A DNA stretch of 64,000 bases from Christiangramia bathymodioli (lineage in GTDB: Bacteria; Bacteroidota; Bacteroidia; Flavobacteriales; Flavobacteriaceae). The first letter of the stretch is position 1. Each line of letters opens with the position of its first letter. Both the position numbers and the translations under genes were made by a program. The notes below the pieces were generated by a model. That model made no database searches. It saw only the letters and a list, made by a program, of their open reading frames with translations, and had not been told where the DNA came from. The stretch is from the NCBI GenBank assembly GCA_009735695.1, contig SRSL01000001.1, positions 434,048 to 498,047 of the forward strand. The letters run 5' to 3'. Positions 45,563 through 55,127 of the stretch are shown in pieces.

Positions 45563-47965
45563 TTACCAGAAGGCGGCACGATTCCTAATCCTACTTAAGA
45601 ACGACTTCTTTTCTTCGCCGTATGCATAGCCATACTTATTTCCATATCCAAAGTTGGCCCATTTCACGTCATTAAGCACAAAACTCACATCATGTAATTT
45701 GCCATCATTTTTAGAGTCTACCGCAAACTGAAGCAATTTCTTTTCGGTATAACCCGCACGAACCACATACAGTGTGAGATCTGCCCACTTGTTGATCAAG
45801 AAAGTATCGGTAACCAAAAGTGAAGGTGCCGTATCTACTATGATATAGTCATACATTCCCTCTAGTTCCCGGAACATTTCCCCGGTTTTATTTCGCCTCC
45901 ATAGTTCAGATGGATTTGGCGGGATGGTTCCAGAAGGTAATAACTGCAGATTGGGATTATCAGTATTTGATTCCCGAATCAAATCTTTAAGATCTAATTC
46001 ATCGTTGGCCAGATAATCACTAACCCCTATATGCTCCCTGGCATCCTTTTCAAAACGTTGCAGCTGGGGATTCCTAAGGTCTCCCCCCACAAGTAATACC
46101 TTTTTATTGGTATTAGCCAAGGTAGTGGCCAGGTTAAAGGACACAAGGGTTTTACCTTCTCCTTTCACAGTAGAGGTCACAAAAATAGTATTTCCCCTTT
46201 GTTTATCGGCAGTATTCACAATCAGGTATTGCAAATTGGTATGAAGGATCCTGAATGCCTCGGCAAGTACGCTTCGATCGTTTTTCTGGATCATTTCATT
46301 ATCCTTACCCGTAACTCGTGGAATCTCTCCCACTACAGGAATTTCTTTGGTCACTTTTTCCATGTCCTCCCTGCTTTTTACTTTATTGCTTAAAAGATTC
46401 TTCAGGTAAATGACCAGGAATGGAATAAGCAATCCCAGGATCAAAGCAGCCAGCAGAATGATCTTCGGTTTAGGAGAAACAGGAACTACAGAACTGTAAG
46501 CCCTGTCGACAATTTTTGCTTTTGGAGCTGTTACCGCAAGGCTTAGTGAATTCTCTTCTCTTTTCTGAAGAAGGAAGAGATAAAGAGATTCCTTTATATT
46601 CTGCTGCCTTTCAATGCCCCTGTATTGTCTTTCCTTCGCCGGAACAGCGGATATTTTAGAATTAATAACTGAACCCTGTCTTTCCAATTCCTGTTGAGAT
46701 ACACGTAGGTTTGCTCTTAATCTTTCGAAACTCTGCAGGACATTTTCACGAATCTGGCCTATCTGGCTGTTTAGTCTAACAACTACCGGGTTCTTTTCTG
46801 TAGAACCAGCCAGGATCCTGTTACGTTCAAGAACCAGGTTATTATATTCTTCAATACTGGCGTTAACCGATTGTTCTTCAATTCCAAGATTAGCAGGAAG
46901 AAGATCTGATTTTGAATCAGATTTTAAATATTCGATCATCGTATTAGCCAATTCGAGCTGGGTTCCCAATTCTTGCTCACGCTTGTTATAATCACTGGCA
47001 TTTTCTATAAACATTTCAGCTTCAGCCTCGATATCAGTCAATTGATTGGCTTCCTTGAAGTTCTCCTTTCCCGTTTCAACCGAATCCAGTTCCTGATTGA
47101 TAATCTGTAAACGTTCATCGATAAAACTCGCCGTATTTCTGGCCACCAGGTTCTTATCTTCTATTGCCTCACGGTTATATTCAAAAATTAACTGATCCAG
47201 AATATCCTGGGCTTTGGTCTTCACCGCATCATCCATACCCAGTTCGATAAGACTGGAATTCTTATCGGTTAGATTAACCTGCAGCTTTTCCCGGTATTTC
47301 AATACAACGGGTTCAACATTAGAAAATTGAATTCTAACATTCGAAACATTTTCTTCAGAAGGTAGAATATCAGTATTCTTGGTGACAATTATATCCCCAA
47401 AAGGAATTGACATGGGTTGCCCTAGTTCACCTTTATAAGCCTTTTCCGTTTCGGTATTTACCAATTCAAAAGCCTCCCCAGCCAGCTTAATAATAATAAA
47501 CTGATTCGAACCTTCACTCGAGAATTCAGCGAGTTTCGCTTCACCTATTTTTAATACCTGTACTAAATAAGGTGAGTCCAGATAAAGCTCAGGGCTTTTG
47601 ATGGCCTCATCATCGTAGTAAGTTATATTTAGATTGAGTGCTTTAACCACATTGGTCATCATACGCTTTGACTTCAGAATCCCTATCTCATTTTCAATAG
47701 AATTGGTACCCATCCCACCTAAAAGGCCCAGGTCGGCGAATGCGGCCATTTCAGAAGAAGGCGACTTACTTTCCTCATCTTTAATTATAATGCTGGCGAT
47801 GGTATGATAACTCGGAGTGGTAACTTTCAGGTAAACAAAAGCAAGCCCTAAACACACTAGGACTCCAAGCACAAACCATGGCCAGTGCTTACTATATTTC
47901 TCAAGTTCTTCCCGTAAATCGATCTCTTCTTCCTGGGGACGCGAATTATGATTTTGCTGTGACAT
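45563..47965 (-). CDS. wzc: Wzc-type polysaccharide co-polymerase with tyrosine-kinase domain
   Basis: Product of 800 residues. The N-terminal Wzz domain has membrane helices near 30-50 and 500-520 and a long periplasmic coiled-coil part. The cytoplasmic BY-kinase domain follows, with Walker A TSTVKGEGKT (about residue 598) and Walker B YDYIIVDTAP. The Walker A' motif reads LLVGGDLRNP, where the first Asp of the usual DxD pattern is Gly. A Tyr-rich tail (FGYGNKYGYAYGEEKK) supplies autophosphorylation sites. It controls chain length and couples the inner-membrane Wzy machinery to Wza. It lies one base after the wza stop. ATG start at 47965. Confidence 0.94.
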   Translation of the reverse strand: MSQQNHNSRPQEEEIDLREELEKYSKHWPWFVLGVLVCLGLAFVYLKVTTPSYHTIASIIIKDEESKSPSSEMAAFADLGLLGGMGTNSIENEIGILKSKRMMTNVVKALNLNITYYDDEAIKSPELYLDSPYLVQVLKIGEAKLAEFSSEGSNQFIIIKLAGEAFELVNTETEKAYKGELGQPMSIPFGDIIVTKNTDILPSEENVSNVRIQFSNVEPVVLKYREKLQVNLTDKNSSLIELGMDDAVKTKAQDILDQLIFEYNREAIEDKNLVARNTASFIDERLQIINQELDSVETGKENFKEANQLTDIEAEAEMFIENASDYNKREQELGTQLELANTMIEYLKSDSKSDLLPANLGIEEQSVNASIEEYNNLVLERNRILAGSTEKNPVVVRLNSQIGQIRENVLQSFERLRANLRVSQQELERQGSVINSKISAVPAKERQYRGIERQQNIKESLYLFLLQKREENSLSLAVTAPKAKIVDRAYSSVVPVSPKPKIILLAALILGLLIPFLVIYLKNLLSNKVKSREDMEKVTKEIPVVGEIPRVTGKDNEMIQKNDRSVLAEAFRILHTNLQYLIVNTADKQRGNTIFVTSTVKGEGKTLVSFNLATTLANTNKKVLLVGGDLRNPQLQRFEKDAREHIGVSDYLANDELDLKDLIRESNTDNPNLQLLPSGTIPPNPSELWRRNKTGEMFRELEGMYDYIIVDTAPSLLVTDTFLINKWADLTLYVVRAGYTEKKLLQFAVDSKNDGKLHDVSFVLNDVKWANFGYGNKYGYAYGEEKKSFLSRIRNRAAFW

Positions 47966-47966
47966 A

Positions 47967-48764
47967 CTAATTGGTAATTAAAACTGCTAATGAAATTAGA
48001 ACGGAGGCTATGGATATATAAACCCCTGCATTACGATTATAGCTGGCAGATTGTATCTGCGCTCCATTGGGTTCTACATATACTACATCATTTTGCTGTA
48101 AGTAATAGAATGGCGAATTGATAACAGCCGGATCGGTTAGATCCAGATAGGCATGTATTTTCTGGCCATTTTCTTCACGCATGACCAATACATTATCACG
48201 TCTTCCATAAATACTAAGATCTCCTGCCAGGCCTAAAGCTTTTGACAGGCTTAAATATTCATCTTTTACATCAAAGGTGCCGGGGCGGTTCACTTCACCC
48301 AATACGCTAACCTGGAAATTAACGATGCGAACGTTCACAATAGGATCCTGAACATACTCACTTATCTGGGATTTTAACTTTGCAGAGAGTTCCTGCCTGT
48401 TTAAGCCAGCAACTTCAGTAGTCCCCAATACCGGGAATTCTATATTTCCATCACTGTCAACCAGGTAGGTTTGTAACTGCTGCCTGCCATTTACTGAAAG
48501 TCCACCTAATTCAGCTCCACCCTGAGGCACTCCTACAACGGGAAGGTTAAACGGTAAAGCGGCTTCCTGCTCAGGAGCGGAGACGCTAATGGTTAAAAGA
48601 TCATTAGGTTTAATTTTTAGACTCGTATTAATATTTTCATCGAGTTGATTTTCTACCTGATCCAGTCCCTGGAAGTATACGATCTCCTTGCGCGAAACAC
48701 AGGAAAAGGTAAGGCACAGTAAAAGGATCAAAAGTACAGTTCTGATTATCTGGGGAGATTTCAT
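47967..48764 (-). CDS. wza: Wza-type polysaccharide export lipoprotein
   Basis: Product of 265 residues. Lipoprotein signal ending LCLTFSC (Cys about 22), then a poly-saccharide export (PES) domain (KPNDLLTISVSAPEQEAALP, GNIEFPVLGTTEVAGLNRQE) and an SLBB domain (VSVLGEVNRPGTFDVKDEYL). A C-terminal hydrophobic helix (YISIASVLISLAVLITN) is shared with other Bacteroidota members. It forms the outer-membrane or periplasmic export channel with Wzc. ATG start at 48764. Immediately followed by wzc. Confidence 0.94.
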   Translation of the reverse strand: MKSPQIIRTVLLILLLCLTFSCVSRKEIVYFQGLDQVENQLDENINTSLKIKPNDLLTISVSAPEQEAALPFNLPVVGVPQGGAELGGLSVNGRQQLQTYLVDSDGNIEFPVLGTTEVAGLNRQELSAKLKSQISEYVQDPIVNVRIVNFQVSVLGEVNRPGTFDVKDEYLSLSKALGLAGDLSIYGRRDNVLVMREENGQKIHAYLDLTDPAVINSPFYYLQQNDVVYVEPNGAQIQSASYNRNAGVYISIASVLISLAVLITN

Positions 48765-48824
48765 TTTCGTAAAAATTTTTGCGAAGATAGGATTATTAAA
48801 TCGTTAAAAAAATGTGAATATGGC

Positions 48825-49946
48825 TTAGGCGTAAGATCTTACTTTATTCTGGTCGGCCTTTTTCCGAAGTATTCCAAAGCCTGCCACAATAATGATTGTT
48901 AAAAGAAGCATCGCTACAATTAACCAGTTATGGCCTAAATATTTGCTTAAGACAACAAAGGCCATAATTACAAGAACATTTAATACCGCCAGGCTAAAAC
49001 TAGCCTTAAAATGGGAAAGGCCCAGGTCCAGTAAAATATGATGAATATGATTTCTATCGGCTTCAAACGGACTTTTGCCATCTAAAACTCGAAGAACCAT
49101 AACCCTTGCGGTATCAAAAAGCGGCAGAAAAAGCACCGCGGCCAGGTAAACTAAGCGGGCATTATTTAGGTAATAGACCTTGGAATCGAATGGAAGTGAA
49201 AGGACCTTTAAGGTGAGGCAGGCTATAACCAGGCCAATTATAAGCGAACCGGAATCCCCCATAAAGATCTTGTTCTTCCCCCTGGAAAAATTAAATCTTA
49301 GGTAGGCAAACAGAATGCCGATCACACATACACTTATAAGTACAAAATACGGGTTTCCTGAAGTGTAAAAGGCTAAGGCTAAGGCCGAACAGATCACAAT
49401 TCCCGCCATGGAAGCCAGGCCGTCGATGCCATCAATAAGATTATAGGCATTAATAACGGCTACCACTATAAAAGCACTTAAAAAATAGCCTGCTGTTTCA
49501 GGAATTTCATAAATACCTAAAAAACCGTGTAAAGTGGTTATTTGTAACTCTGGTGAAAAAACCAGGAAGAAGGCCGCGCTTAGCTGTCCGAATAACTTCA
49601 CCCTGGCTGTAGAGATTACCAGATCGTCTTTTAGACCTACCATAAAAAGTAAAGTAGCGGCAACGATCAGATGGTTCCCGGTAAAAGTGGTCTTTACACT
49701 TTGAAGGATTGAAATTATTAGAACAAGTACCATAAAGAAGGCAACCCCACCGAAATTAGGAGTCTCCAGAGAATGTGAACTTCGTTCATTCACCTTTTTC
49801 ATCAGGTTCTTTTCCTTGGTAACCCAAAGAACTTTTGGAATAAAATACCAGGTAGCACCGAAGGCAATTGCAAAAACACTAAAAACAAAGAACAGGTAGT
49901 TACTACGAAATAATCCAAGGATTATCTCGTGATCTAGAATATTCAT
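48825..49946 (-). CDS. wecA: Undecaprenyl-phosphate sugar-1-phosphate transferase (WecA/MraY family)
   Basis: Product of 373 residues with about eleven membrane helices. Family motifs are MVGLKDD (Asp pair), NAYNLIDGIDGLAS and FMGDSGSL, plus the cytoplasmic His-rich loop ADRNHIHHILLDLG. It loads the first sugar phosphate, probably GlcNAc-1-P or a relative, onto undecaprenyl phosphate at the inner membrane and so starts repeat-unit synthesis. No other initiating transferase is present in the locus. ATG start at 49946. Confidence 0.92.
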   Translation of the reverse strand: MNILDHEIILGLFRSNYLFFVFSVFAIAFGATWYFIPKVLWVTKEKNLMKKVNERSSHSLETPNFGGVAFFMVLVLIISILQSVKTTFTGNHLIVAATLLFMVGLKDDLVISTARVKLFGQLSAAFFLVFSPELQITTLHGFLGIYEIPETAGYFLSAFIVVAVINAYNLIDGIDGLASMAGIVICSALALAFYTSGNPYFVLISVCVIGILFAYLRFNFSRGKNKIFMGDSGSLIIGLVIACLTLKVLSLPFDSKVYYLNNARLVYLAAVLFLPLFDTARVMVLRVLDGKSPFEADRNHIHHILLDLGLSHFKASFSLAVLNVLVIMAFVVLSKYLGHNWLIVAMLLLTIIIVAGFGILRKKADQNKVRSYA

Positions 49947-50000
49947 AAGTATTAAAAGAATTAGGTTAGTATTGAAAACAACCTATCGGTAGGGCTATGG

Positions 50001-50750
50001 TTAGTTTTTGATAAATTGGGTTATTTTGGATAAATTTTTATTTGCTAAGGCCAGATAAGGCCTTTTAATATTATTCCTTTTTAGAGCTCGTAAATCTTCT
50101 TTTGATTTTCTTAAAATATTTTTCAAACTGCGATTACTGGCTCCCCCAACTCTCATTTTGGTTATAACCTTTGGAAGGTATTTAAACTTTAATGTAGCAT
50201 CACTAAATATTCTTAGCATTAGATCATAATCAGCAGCGATTTTGTAATCAAGATTAAACAGACCATGCTTTTGATATACTTCTTTTCTTAAGAACATGGT
50301 GGGATGTGCCGGCATCCATCCTTTTTTTAATAAACCAGGTTCAAAATCTTGACTTTGCCAGTATCTGATTACCCGATCTGTATTCACTTTATCTACATAA
50401 TGAAGATCACCGTAAACACCATCCACCCTATCATTTTTTAAAATTTCAGCAATTTGAAAAATCACATCTGAATCGGCAAGGTAATCGTCGGAATGAACAA
50501 AACCGACTACATCACCCGTTGCCATTTTAACTCCCTTATTTAAAGCGTCATAAATACCATTATCATATTCGGAAATTATTTTCGACTTCCTAGAATAGGA
50601 ATTTTTAATTAATTCCACGGTATAATCGGAAGATGCTCCATCTACAATAACTAATTCTATATCATTATAGGATTGAGAAGATATGGAAGCTAAAGTCGAA
50701 GAGATACTTTTTGCACTATTATAAGTTGCTGTTATAATTGAAATTTTCAT
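50001..50750 (-). CDS. Glycosyltransferase family 2
   Basis: Product of 249 residues from ATG 50750 (MKISIITATYNSAKSISSTL); a longer frame overlaps the upstream gene and is rejected. GT-A fold marks: LVIVDGASSDYT, the acceptor loop DNGIYDALNKGVKMATGD, and the DxD-like HSDDYL. Similar to colanic-acid and capsule transferases of the WcaA type. Cytoplasmic face of the membrane; sugar not predictable. Starts 4 bases after the stop of the UDP-xylose synthase gene. Confidence 0.9.
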   Translation of the reverse strand: MKISIITATYNSAKSISSTLASISSQSYNDIELVIVDGASSDYTVELIKNSYSRKSKIISEYDNGIYDALNKGVKMATGDVVGFVHSDDYLADSDVIFQIAEILKNDRVDGVYGDLHYVDKVNTDRVIRYWQSQDFEPGLLKKGWMPAHPTMFLRKEVYQKHGLFNLDYKIAADYDLMLRIFSDATLKFKYLPKVITKMRVGGASNRSLKNILRKSKEDLRALKRNNIKRPYLALANKNLSKITQFIKN

Positions 50751-50754
50751 TGTT

Positions 50755-51723
50755 TTAAATGAACACTTCCACTTTTTTTGAATTAGCCGACAATAGCTCA
50801 TCAAAATAAGAGATAGTTTTAACTAGTCCTTCTTCCAATTGAATTTTCGGCTCCCACCCGTTGAGTTCCTTTTTTGCTAAATCTATTAATGGCTTTCTTT
50901 GAGTTGGATCATCTTTAGGTAATTCTAAATGTATAATTTTGGAATTAGAACCAGTTAAAGAAATAATTTTTTTGGCCAATTCGATCATAGTAAACTCTCC
51001 AGGATTACCAAGATTTACCGGTCCCTTAAATTCGTCCCGGCTATTCATCATTCGAATCATTCCCTCAACTAAGTCATCTACATACTGAAAGCTGCGGGTT
51101 TGTAATCCATCTCCAAAAACAGTTATATCCTCCCCTTTAAGAGCCTGAACAATAAAGTTAGAAACCACCCGGCCATCTTCTGGATTCATTTTTGGTCCAT
51201 AGGTATTAAAGATTCGTATAATCTTTATTTTTACCTTATTCTGTAAATGATAATCCATAAACAAAGTTTCTGCACAACGCTTACCTTCATCATAACAGGA
51301 GCGTTGACCAATGGGGTTTACATTTCCCCAGTATGATTCAGGCTGTGGATGTACTGTAGGATCCCCATAAATCTCACTAGTGCTTGCCTGAAGAATCTTT
51401 GCATTGATTCTTTTTGCTAGTCCCAAAGTATTAATTGCCCCCATTACGGAGGTCTTTATAGTCTTTATAGGATTATACTGATAATGCACGGGAGATGCAG
51501 GACAGGCCAGATTATAAATTTCATCTACCTCTGCAAAATAAGGTTGAGTTATGTCATGCCTTACTAATTCGAAATAAGGGTTTTCTAGAAGGTCTATTAT
51601 ATTTTTTTTGTCCCCGGTAAAATAATTGTCAAGGCAAATAACTTCGTTACCTTCATTCAGTAAGCTTTCGCATAAATGAGAACCCACAAAACCAGCTCCT
51701 CCTGTGATTAAGATTTTTTTCAT
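50755..51723 (-). CDS. uxs: UDP-glucuronate decarboxylase (UDP-xylose synthase)
   Basis: Product of 322 residues, short-chain dehydrogenase of the extended type. NAD-binding glycine motif [10 protein letters not shown] at the start, [10 protein letters not shown] with the catalytic Ser/Thr, and the Tyr-x3-Lys pair in [12 protein letters not shown]. The block [17 protein letters not shown] is characteristic of UXS. It turns UDP-glucuronate into UDP-xylose, so the polymer probably contains xylose or a derivative. No UDP-glucose dehydrogenase gene lies in the window. ATG start at 51723, 7 bases after the next GT gene. Confidence 0.93.
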   Translation of the reverse strand: MKKILITGGAGFVGSHLCESLLNEGNEVICLDNYFTGDKKNIIDLLENPYFELVRHDITQPYFAEVDEIYNLACPASPVHYQYNPIKTIKTSVMGAINTLGLAKRINAKILQASTSEIYGDPTVHPQPESYWGNVNPIGQRSCYDEGKRCAETLFMDYHLQNKVKIKIIRIFNTYGPKMNPEDGRVVSNFIVQALKGEDITVFGDGLQTRSFQYVDDLVEGMIRMMNSRDEFKGPVNLGNPGEFTMIELAKKIISLTGSNSKIIHLELPKDDPTQRKPLIDLAKKELNGWEPKIQLEEGLVKTISYFDELLSANSKKVEVFI

Positions 51724-51730
51724 CTTTAGA

Positions 51731-52537
51731 TTATTCTTTTCCTAATTCTTTTAATTTTAACTCTATCATCCATTCATATGTTTTTCTTAGCTTACAAAAA
51801 GTATAGCCAGCTTTTCCATTTAAAAAACCACCTCTAAATATATATAAGCCGAGAAACACGATCCAGGATTTACAAGGCAATTTATAAATCAGTCTTTTTT
51901 GAGTTTTTCTGCGAACTACGGGATCTTTAGATAAAAGATTTAATAGTTGAATATTTTCTTTTAATTCCTCTTTTAATTTTAAAGCTTCCATTTGAGAATA
52001 TCGATTATGTTTTTCAAACCACCAGCTTAATCCTTTATTAAATGGATAATGTATAAGGTGTTCCACCAGCTTTCCTTCTCTCCCAGCAGTAGTATACTCT
52101 TCATTTATTTCTCTTTCAACCTTAACCTCTCCTTTTTTAAATAACCTGGGGAACCATGTTGGATATCCACTACTTTGTTTTATCCATTTTCCCTGAAACA
52201 TGTCCTTCCTTCTAACACGGTATAAACTTGCTGATGCATTGTTAGAGATTACCTCAAAAATTTCTTTCTTTAGTTCTTCTGTTACAATCTCGTCTGCATC
52301 CACCATTAAGATCCAATGTGATTGTTCTGCAACAGAATCAAGTGCCACGTTTCTTTGGTTGGCATAATTATCAAACTTTCGTTGCAGAATCTTTGCATTA
52401 AAATTTTTGGCAATTTTTACAGTATTATCTGTACTATAAGAATCAAAAACAATAATTTCATCAACAAAATGGAGAGCGGAAAGGCACTTTGCTAAAATAT
52501 TCTGTTCATTGTATGTAAGAATTACTGCACTAATCAT
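51731..52537 (-). CDS. Glycosyltransferase family 2 (WaaE/KdtX-like)
   Basis: Product of 268 residues: [51 protein letters not shown] with the DxD metal site. The C-terminal part ([38 protein letters not shown]) matches the WaaE/KdtX-like subgroup of GT2. Transfers a sugar to the growing repeat unit or core; donor unknown. Its start overlaps the stop of the acetyltransferase gene by eight bases. Confidence 0.92.
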   Translation of the reverse strand: MISAVILTYNEQNILAKCLSALHFVDEIIVFDSYSTDNTVKIAKNFNAKILQRKFDNYANQRNVALDSVAEQSHWILMVDADEIVTEELKKEIFEVISNNASASLYRVRRKDMFQGKWIKQSSGYPTWFPRLFKKGEVKVEREINEEYTTAGREGKLVEHLIHYPFNKGLSWWFEKHNRYSQMEALKLKEELKENIQLLNLLSKDPVVRRKTQKRLIYKLPCKSWIVFLGLYIFRGGFLNGKAGYTFCKLRKTYEWMIELKLKELGKE

Positions 52538-53078
52538 GGATTGCCCTTTTTTTTATATATTTAGCAGGGTTGCCGCCAACTATTGTCCATTCAGGGACAT
52601 CCGAGAGAACTACTGATCGAGCTCCTATTACGGCTCCATCACCAATTCTTACTCCTGGACCGATAAATGCTCCAGCACAAATCCAAACATTAGAACCTAT
52701 GTCAATTGTTTTTCTTAATAGGGGTAATTTGGAATTTGTATAATCGTGAGTTCCTCCACATAAATACACATCTTGAGAAATAACAGTATTGTCTCCAATT
52801 GTCAAATTACTCAAATTATAAATTGAGACTCTAGGACCTAAGGCAGTGTATCTTCCCATTTTTAAATCCCAAGGCCTAATTATATCTACTGACCCATATG
52901 CTAAACTACCGAAATGAACTGAAGCCCCCATTGACCTAAGAATAAACATTCGTAACTGTGGGATTTTATGCCAACATATCTTCCAAATTGAATTTTTAAG
53001 AAGAAACCAAATAATTCTTTTTAAATAATCCCATTTGGGATAAGGATACTTTTCAGTTTTACTCAGGTTTTGTTTCAT
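52530..53078 (-). CDS. WcaF-like hexapeptide-repeat acetyltransferase
   Basis: Product of 182 residues with the left-handed beta-helix of hexapeptide acyltransferases: ALGPRVSIYNLSNLTIGDNT, VYLCGGTHDYT with the catalytic His, IDIGSNVWICAGAFIGPGVR, IGDGAVIGARSVVLSDVPEW, VGGNPAKYIKKR. Related to colanic-acid WcaF. It probably O-acetylates a sugar of the repeat unit with acetyl-CoA. ATG start at 53078, 2 bases after the GT8 gene. Confidence 0.92.
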   Translation of the reverse strand: MKQNLSKTEKYPYPKWDYLKRIIWFLLKNSIWKICWHKIPQLRMFILRSMGASVHFGSLAYGSVDIIRPWDLKMGRYTALGPRVSIYNLSNLTIGDNTVISQDVYLCGGTHDYTNSKLPLLRKTIDIGSNVWICAGAFIGPGVRIGDGAVIGARSVVLSDVPEWTIVGGNPAKYIKKRAIHD

Positions 53079-53080
53079 TT

Positions 53081-53989
53081 TTAACTGAGAATAAGCTTAA
53101 TATAACTTTTATAAGTTTTTAAAAGCTTTTTTCTAGAGGCACTGTTTGAAGATTTGATTGAATTATACTTTCTAAATTCTGTTTTATCCAGAACTTCCTT
53201 GAATATATTGTAATGTGGATGAATATATTCAGCAAATAAATCCCATGGTTTTGGTCGGCCAAAAAAATGAAGAATAACCATTTTATTCTTGTAAAAATGA
53301 TTTGATAAAGTATTTTCAATTCTGTAATTAAATTTTTCGGGAATTTCTAAAATCATACTATTATCTAAAATACCATTGATTACTGTTTGATCTGCAGTTT
53401 TTAGATTTTCATAATGCTTTTCAGCAAAATTCAAGAACAATTTCGGAAGTTCAAGCTTTCTCCATAAATCTAAATTCACCAACATTATACCGGTATTATA
53501 ATATTTATCAGATTCCTTTTTACCTAGTTTTTTTAAAAAAACATATTCAAGAGAATCTTTAATCTTCCCTTCTTTATTGGCTGCAATAGCATTCTTGTTT
53601 AAAAAATCGTCAGTGAAATATGAATTAATACTGGAGATATCTACATTCACTACGATATCTATATCTAAATACACGGCTACATCAACTTTTATCAAATTTG
53701 ACAGGACTAATTTTGTATAAACGAAGGTATTGCCATGAAGACCTTTGTAAGATTTAAAAATTGAATCGTCGAATTCAATGATATTTAGTTCAAATTTACC
53801 TTTGAACGGGAGTAATGTGTTTCTTAAATTGTTAAGAAAAGAATTGGTAAAAGCTTTAGTTATTACATGTATGCGGTGGAATTCAAGTGAAGAATTTTCC
53901 AACAGGGAATATAAAGTTACATGCAGACCTATTTCGACGTTTTTATCTGCTACTAAAATTATATCAATTTCATTTTTATTAATAATCAT
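53081..53989 (-). CDS. Glycosyltransferase family 8
   Basis: Product of 302 residues: start IDIILVADKNVEIGLHVTLY, the DxD metal site in VAVYLDIDIVVNVDI (about residue 103), YYNTGIMLVNLDLWRKL, TADQTVINGIL and ILHFFGRPKPW with the distal His. This is the LgtC-like GT8 layout of retaining transferases, often adding Gal or Glc. Its start overlaps the GT4 gene stop by 11 bases. Strongly AT-rich (for example 11 G/C in the 60 bases from 53281, my count). Confidence 0.9.
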   Translation of the reverse strand: MIINKNEIDIILVADKNVEIGLHVTLYSLLENSSLEFHRIHVITKAFTNSFLNNLRNTLLPFKGKFELNIIEFDDSIFKSYKGLHGNTFVYTKLVLSNLIKVDVAVYLDIDIVVNVDISSINSYFTDDFLNKNAIAANKEGKIKDSLEYVFLKKLGKKESDKYYNTGIMLVNLDLWRKLELPKLFLNFAEKHYENLKTADQTVINGILDNSMILEIPEKFNYRIENTLSNHFYKNKMVILHFFGRPKPWDLFAEYIHPHYNIFKEVLDKTEFRKYNSIKSSNSASRKKLLKTYKSYIKLILS

Positions 53990-55118
53990 ATAAAAAATCG
54001 GGTTTATCTGCTTTGTTGACTAAATAATCATAAAGCTCAAGCATCTGCATTGATACTGCTTTAATACTATATTTGGTTTCAATTAATCTCCTTCCATTTT
54101 CTCCCATTTTAGATAAGGACTCTGGAGAAATTTGCAATGCCTCTTCCAAAACAGATTTTAGTGGATTAATACCCATATCAATCCACCAGCCACTATCTGT
54201 ATTTAAGAGCTCCTCCCATGGTGCTCCTTTAGTAGTAATTACAGGAATCCCGTAAGCCAGTGCTTCCGCTACGGCATTGCCAAAGTTTTCAGTATAAGTT
54301 GGCAAAACAAATAAATCTGCTTCTTTCAAATACGATTCTTTAGCTTCACCATACACAGGTCCTTTGAAATACAGGTTAGTTAACTTCAAATCAGATTTTA
54401 TCAGTTTTAATTTTTTCTCATACTTTTCTTCTCCTGCTCCCAGGATGTTTAATTCCCAATTTTCTTTAATATCCTCACCTAGTTTACTCCATGCGATAAG
54501 CAATTCTTCAATACCCTTATTTTTTACTAATCGAGAAACAAATAGCAATTTCTTCTTAGCTCCTTTTTTAGTAGTTTCATTAAGAAGATTTGGAATCTCA
54601 ATCCCGTTGGGAATTATTGCAATCGGGTTCTTAAATCCTGCTTTTCGTATATTTTTTGCTTCCAAAATTGAAGTGGCATGAAAAGCAGATGCCATTTCAA
54701 GGTCTTTTCTTTGGTAGAGCGAAAGTGCTATCTTCTTTTTTAATCCCTTATGGTTAATTGACCACTCATCTAGCATACCTCTAGGAGTAATGATATACGG
54801 TATTCCTAGTTTTCGTGCAGAAACAGCCATTTGATGACAAGGCATTTGCCAGATACCATGGCCATGACAAATATTAGGTTTTTTGTAATTAATATCCTCT
54901 TCAAGGCCGCTTAATTTTCCAAGCCATCGATAAGGTAAAAAATGGATCTCTCCATAGGAAGAAGAAAATCTGTTTTTTAAAGGATTTGATGTCCGGCCAC
55001 AATACAGATCAACAGTAGAGTTCGAATTTTTAAGTAATGCAGAAATTAATGTGGTAACACTATATGCAGGGCCTCCTGTAGATTTATCAATAGAGGATAT
55101 TACATGAAAAAATTTCAT
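53979..55118 (-). CDS. Glycosyltransferase family 4
   Basis: Product of 379 residues, GT-B fold. Two Rossmann-like halves: HVISSIDKSTGGPAYSVTTL at the start; KKLLFVSRLVKNKGIEELLI opens the donor domain; EXFG-type motif TENFGNAVAEALAYGIPVIT carries the E-x7-E pattern. Retaining GT4 enzymes of capsule clusters usually use nucleotide hexoses. ATG start at 55118; 9 bases after the next GT4 gene. Confidence 0.92.
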   Translation of the reverse strand: MKFFHVISSIDKSTGGPAYSVTTLISALLKNSNSTVDLYCGRTSNPLKNRFSSSYGEIHFLPYRWLGKLSGLEEDINYKKPNICHGHGIWQMPCHQMAVSARKLGIPYIITPRGMLDEWSINHKGLKKKIALSLYQRKDLEMASAFHATSILEAKNIRKAGFKNPIAIIPNGIEIPNLLNETTKKGAKKKLLFVSRLVKNKGIEELLIAWSKLGEDIKENWELNILGAGEEKYEKKLKLIKSDLKLTNLYFKGPVYGEAKESYLKEADLFVLPTYTENFGNAVAEALAYGIPVITTKGAPWEELLNTDSGWWIDMGINPLKSVLEEALQISPESLSKMGENGRRLIETKYSIKAVSMQMLELYDYLVNKADKPDFLYDY

Positions 55119-55127
55119 GGGTAATAG

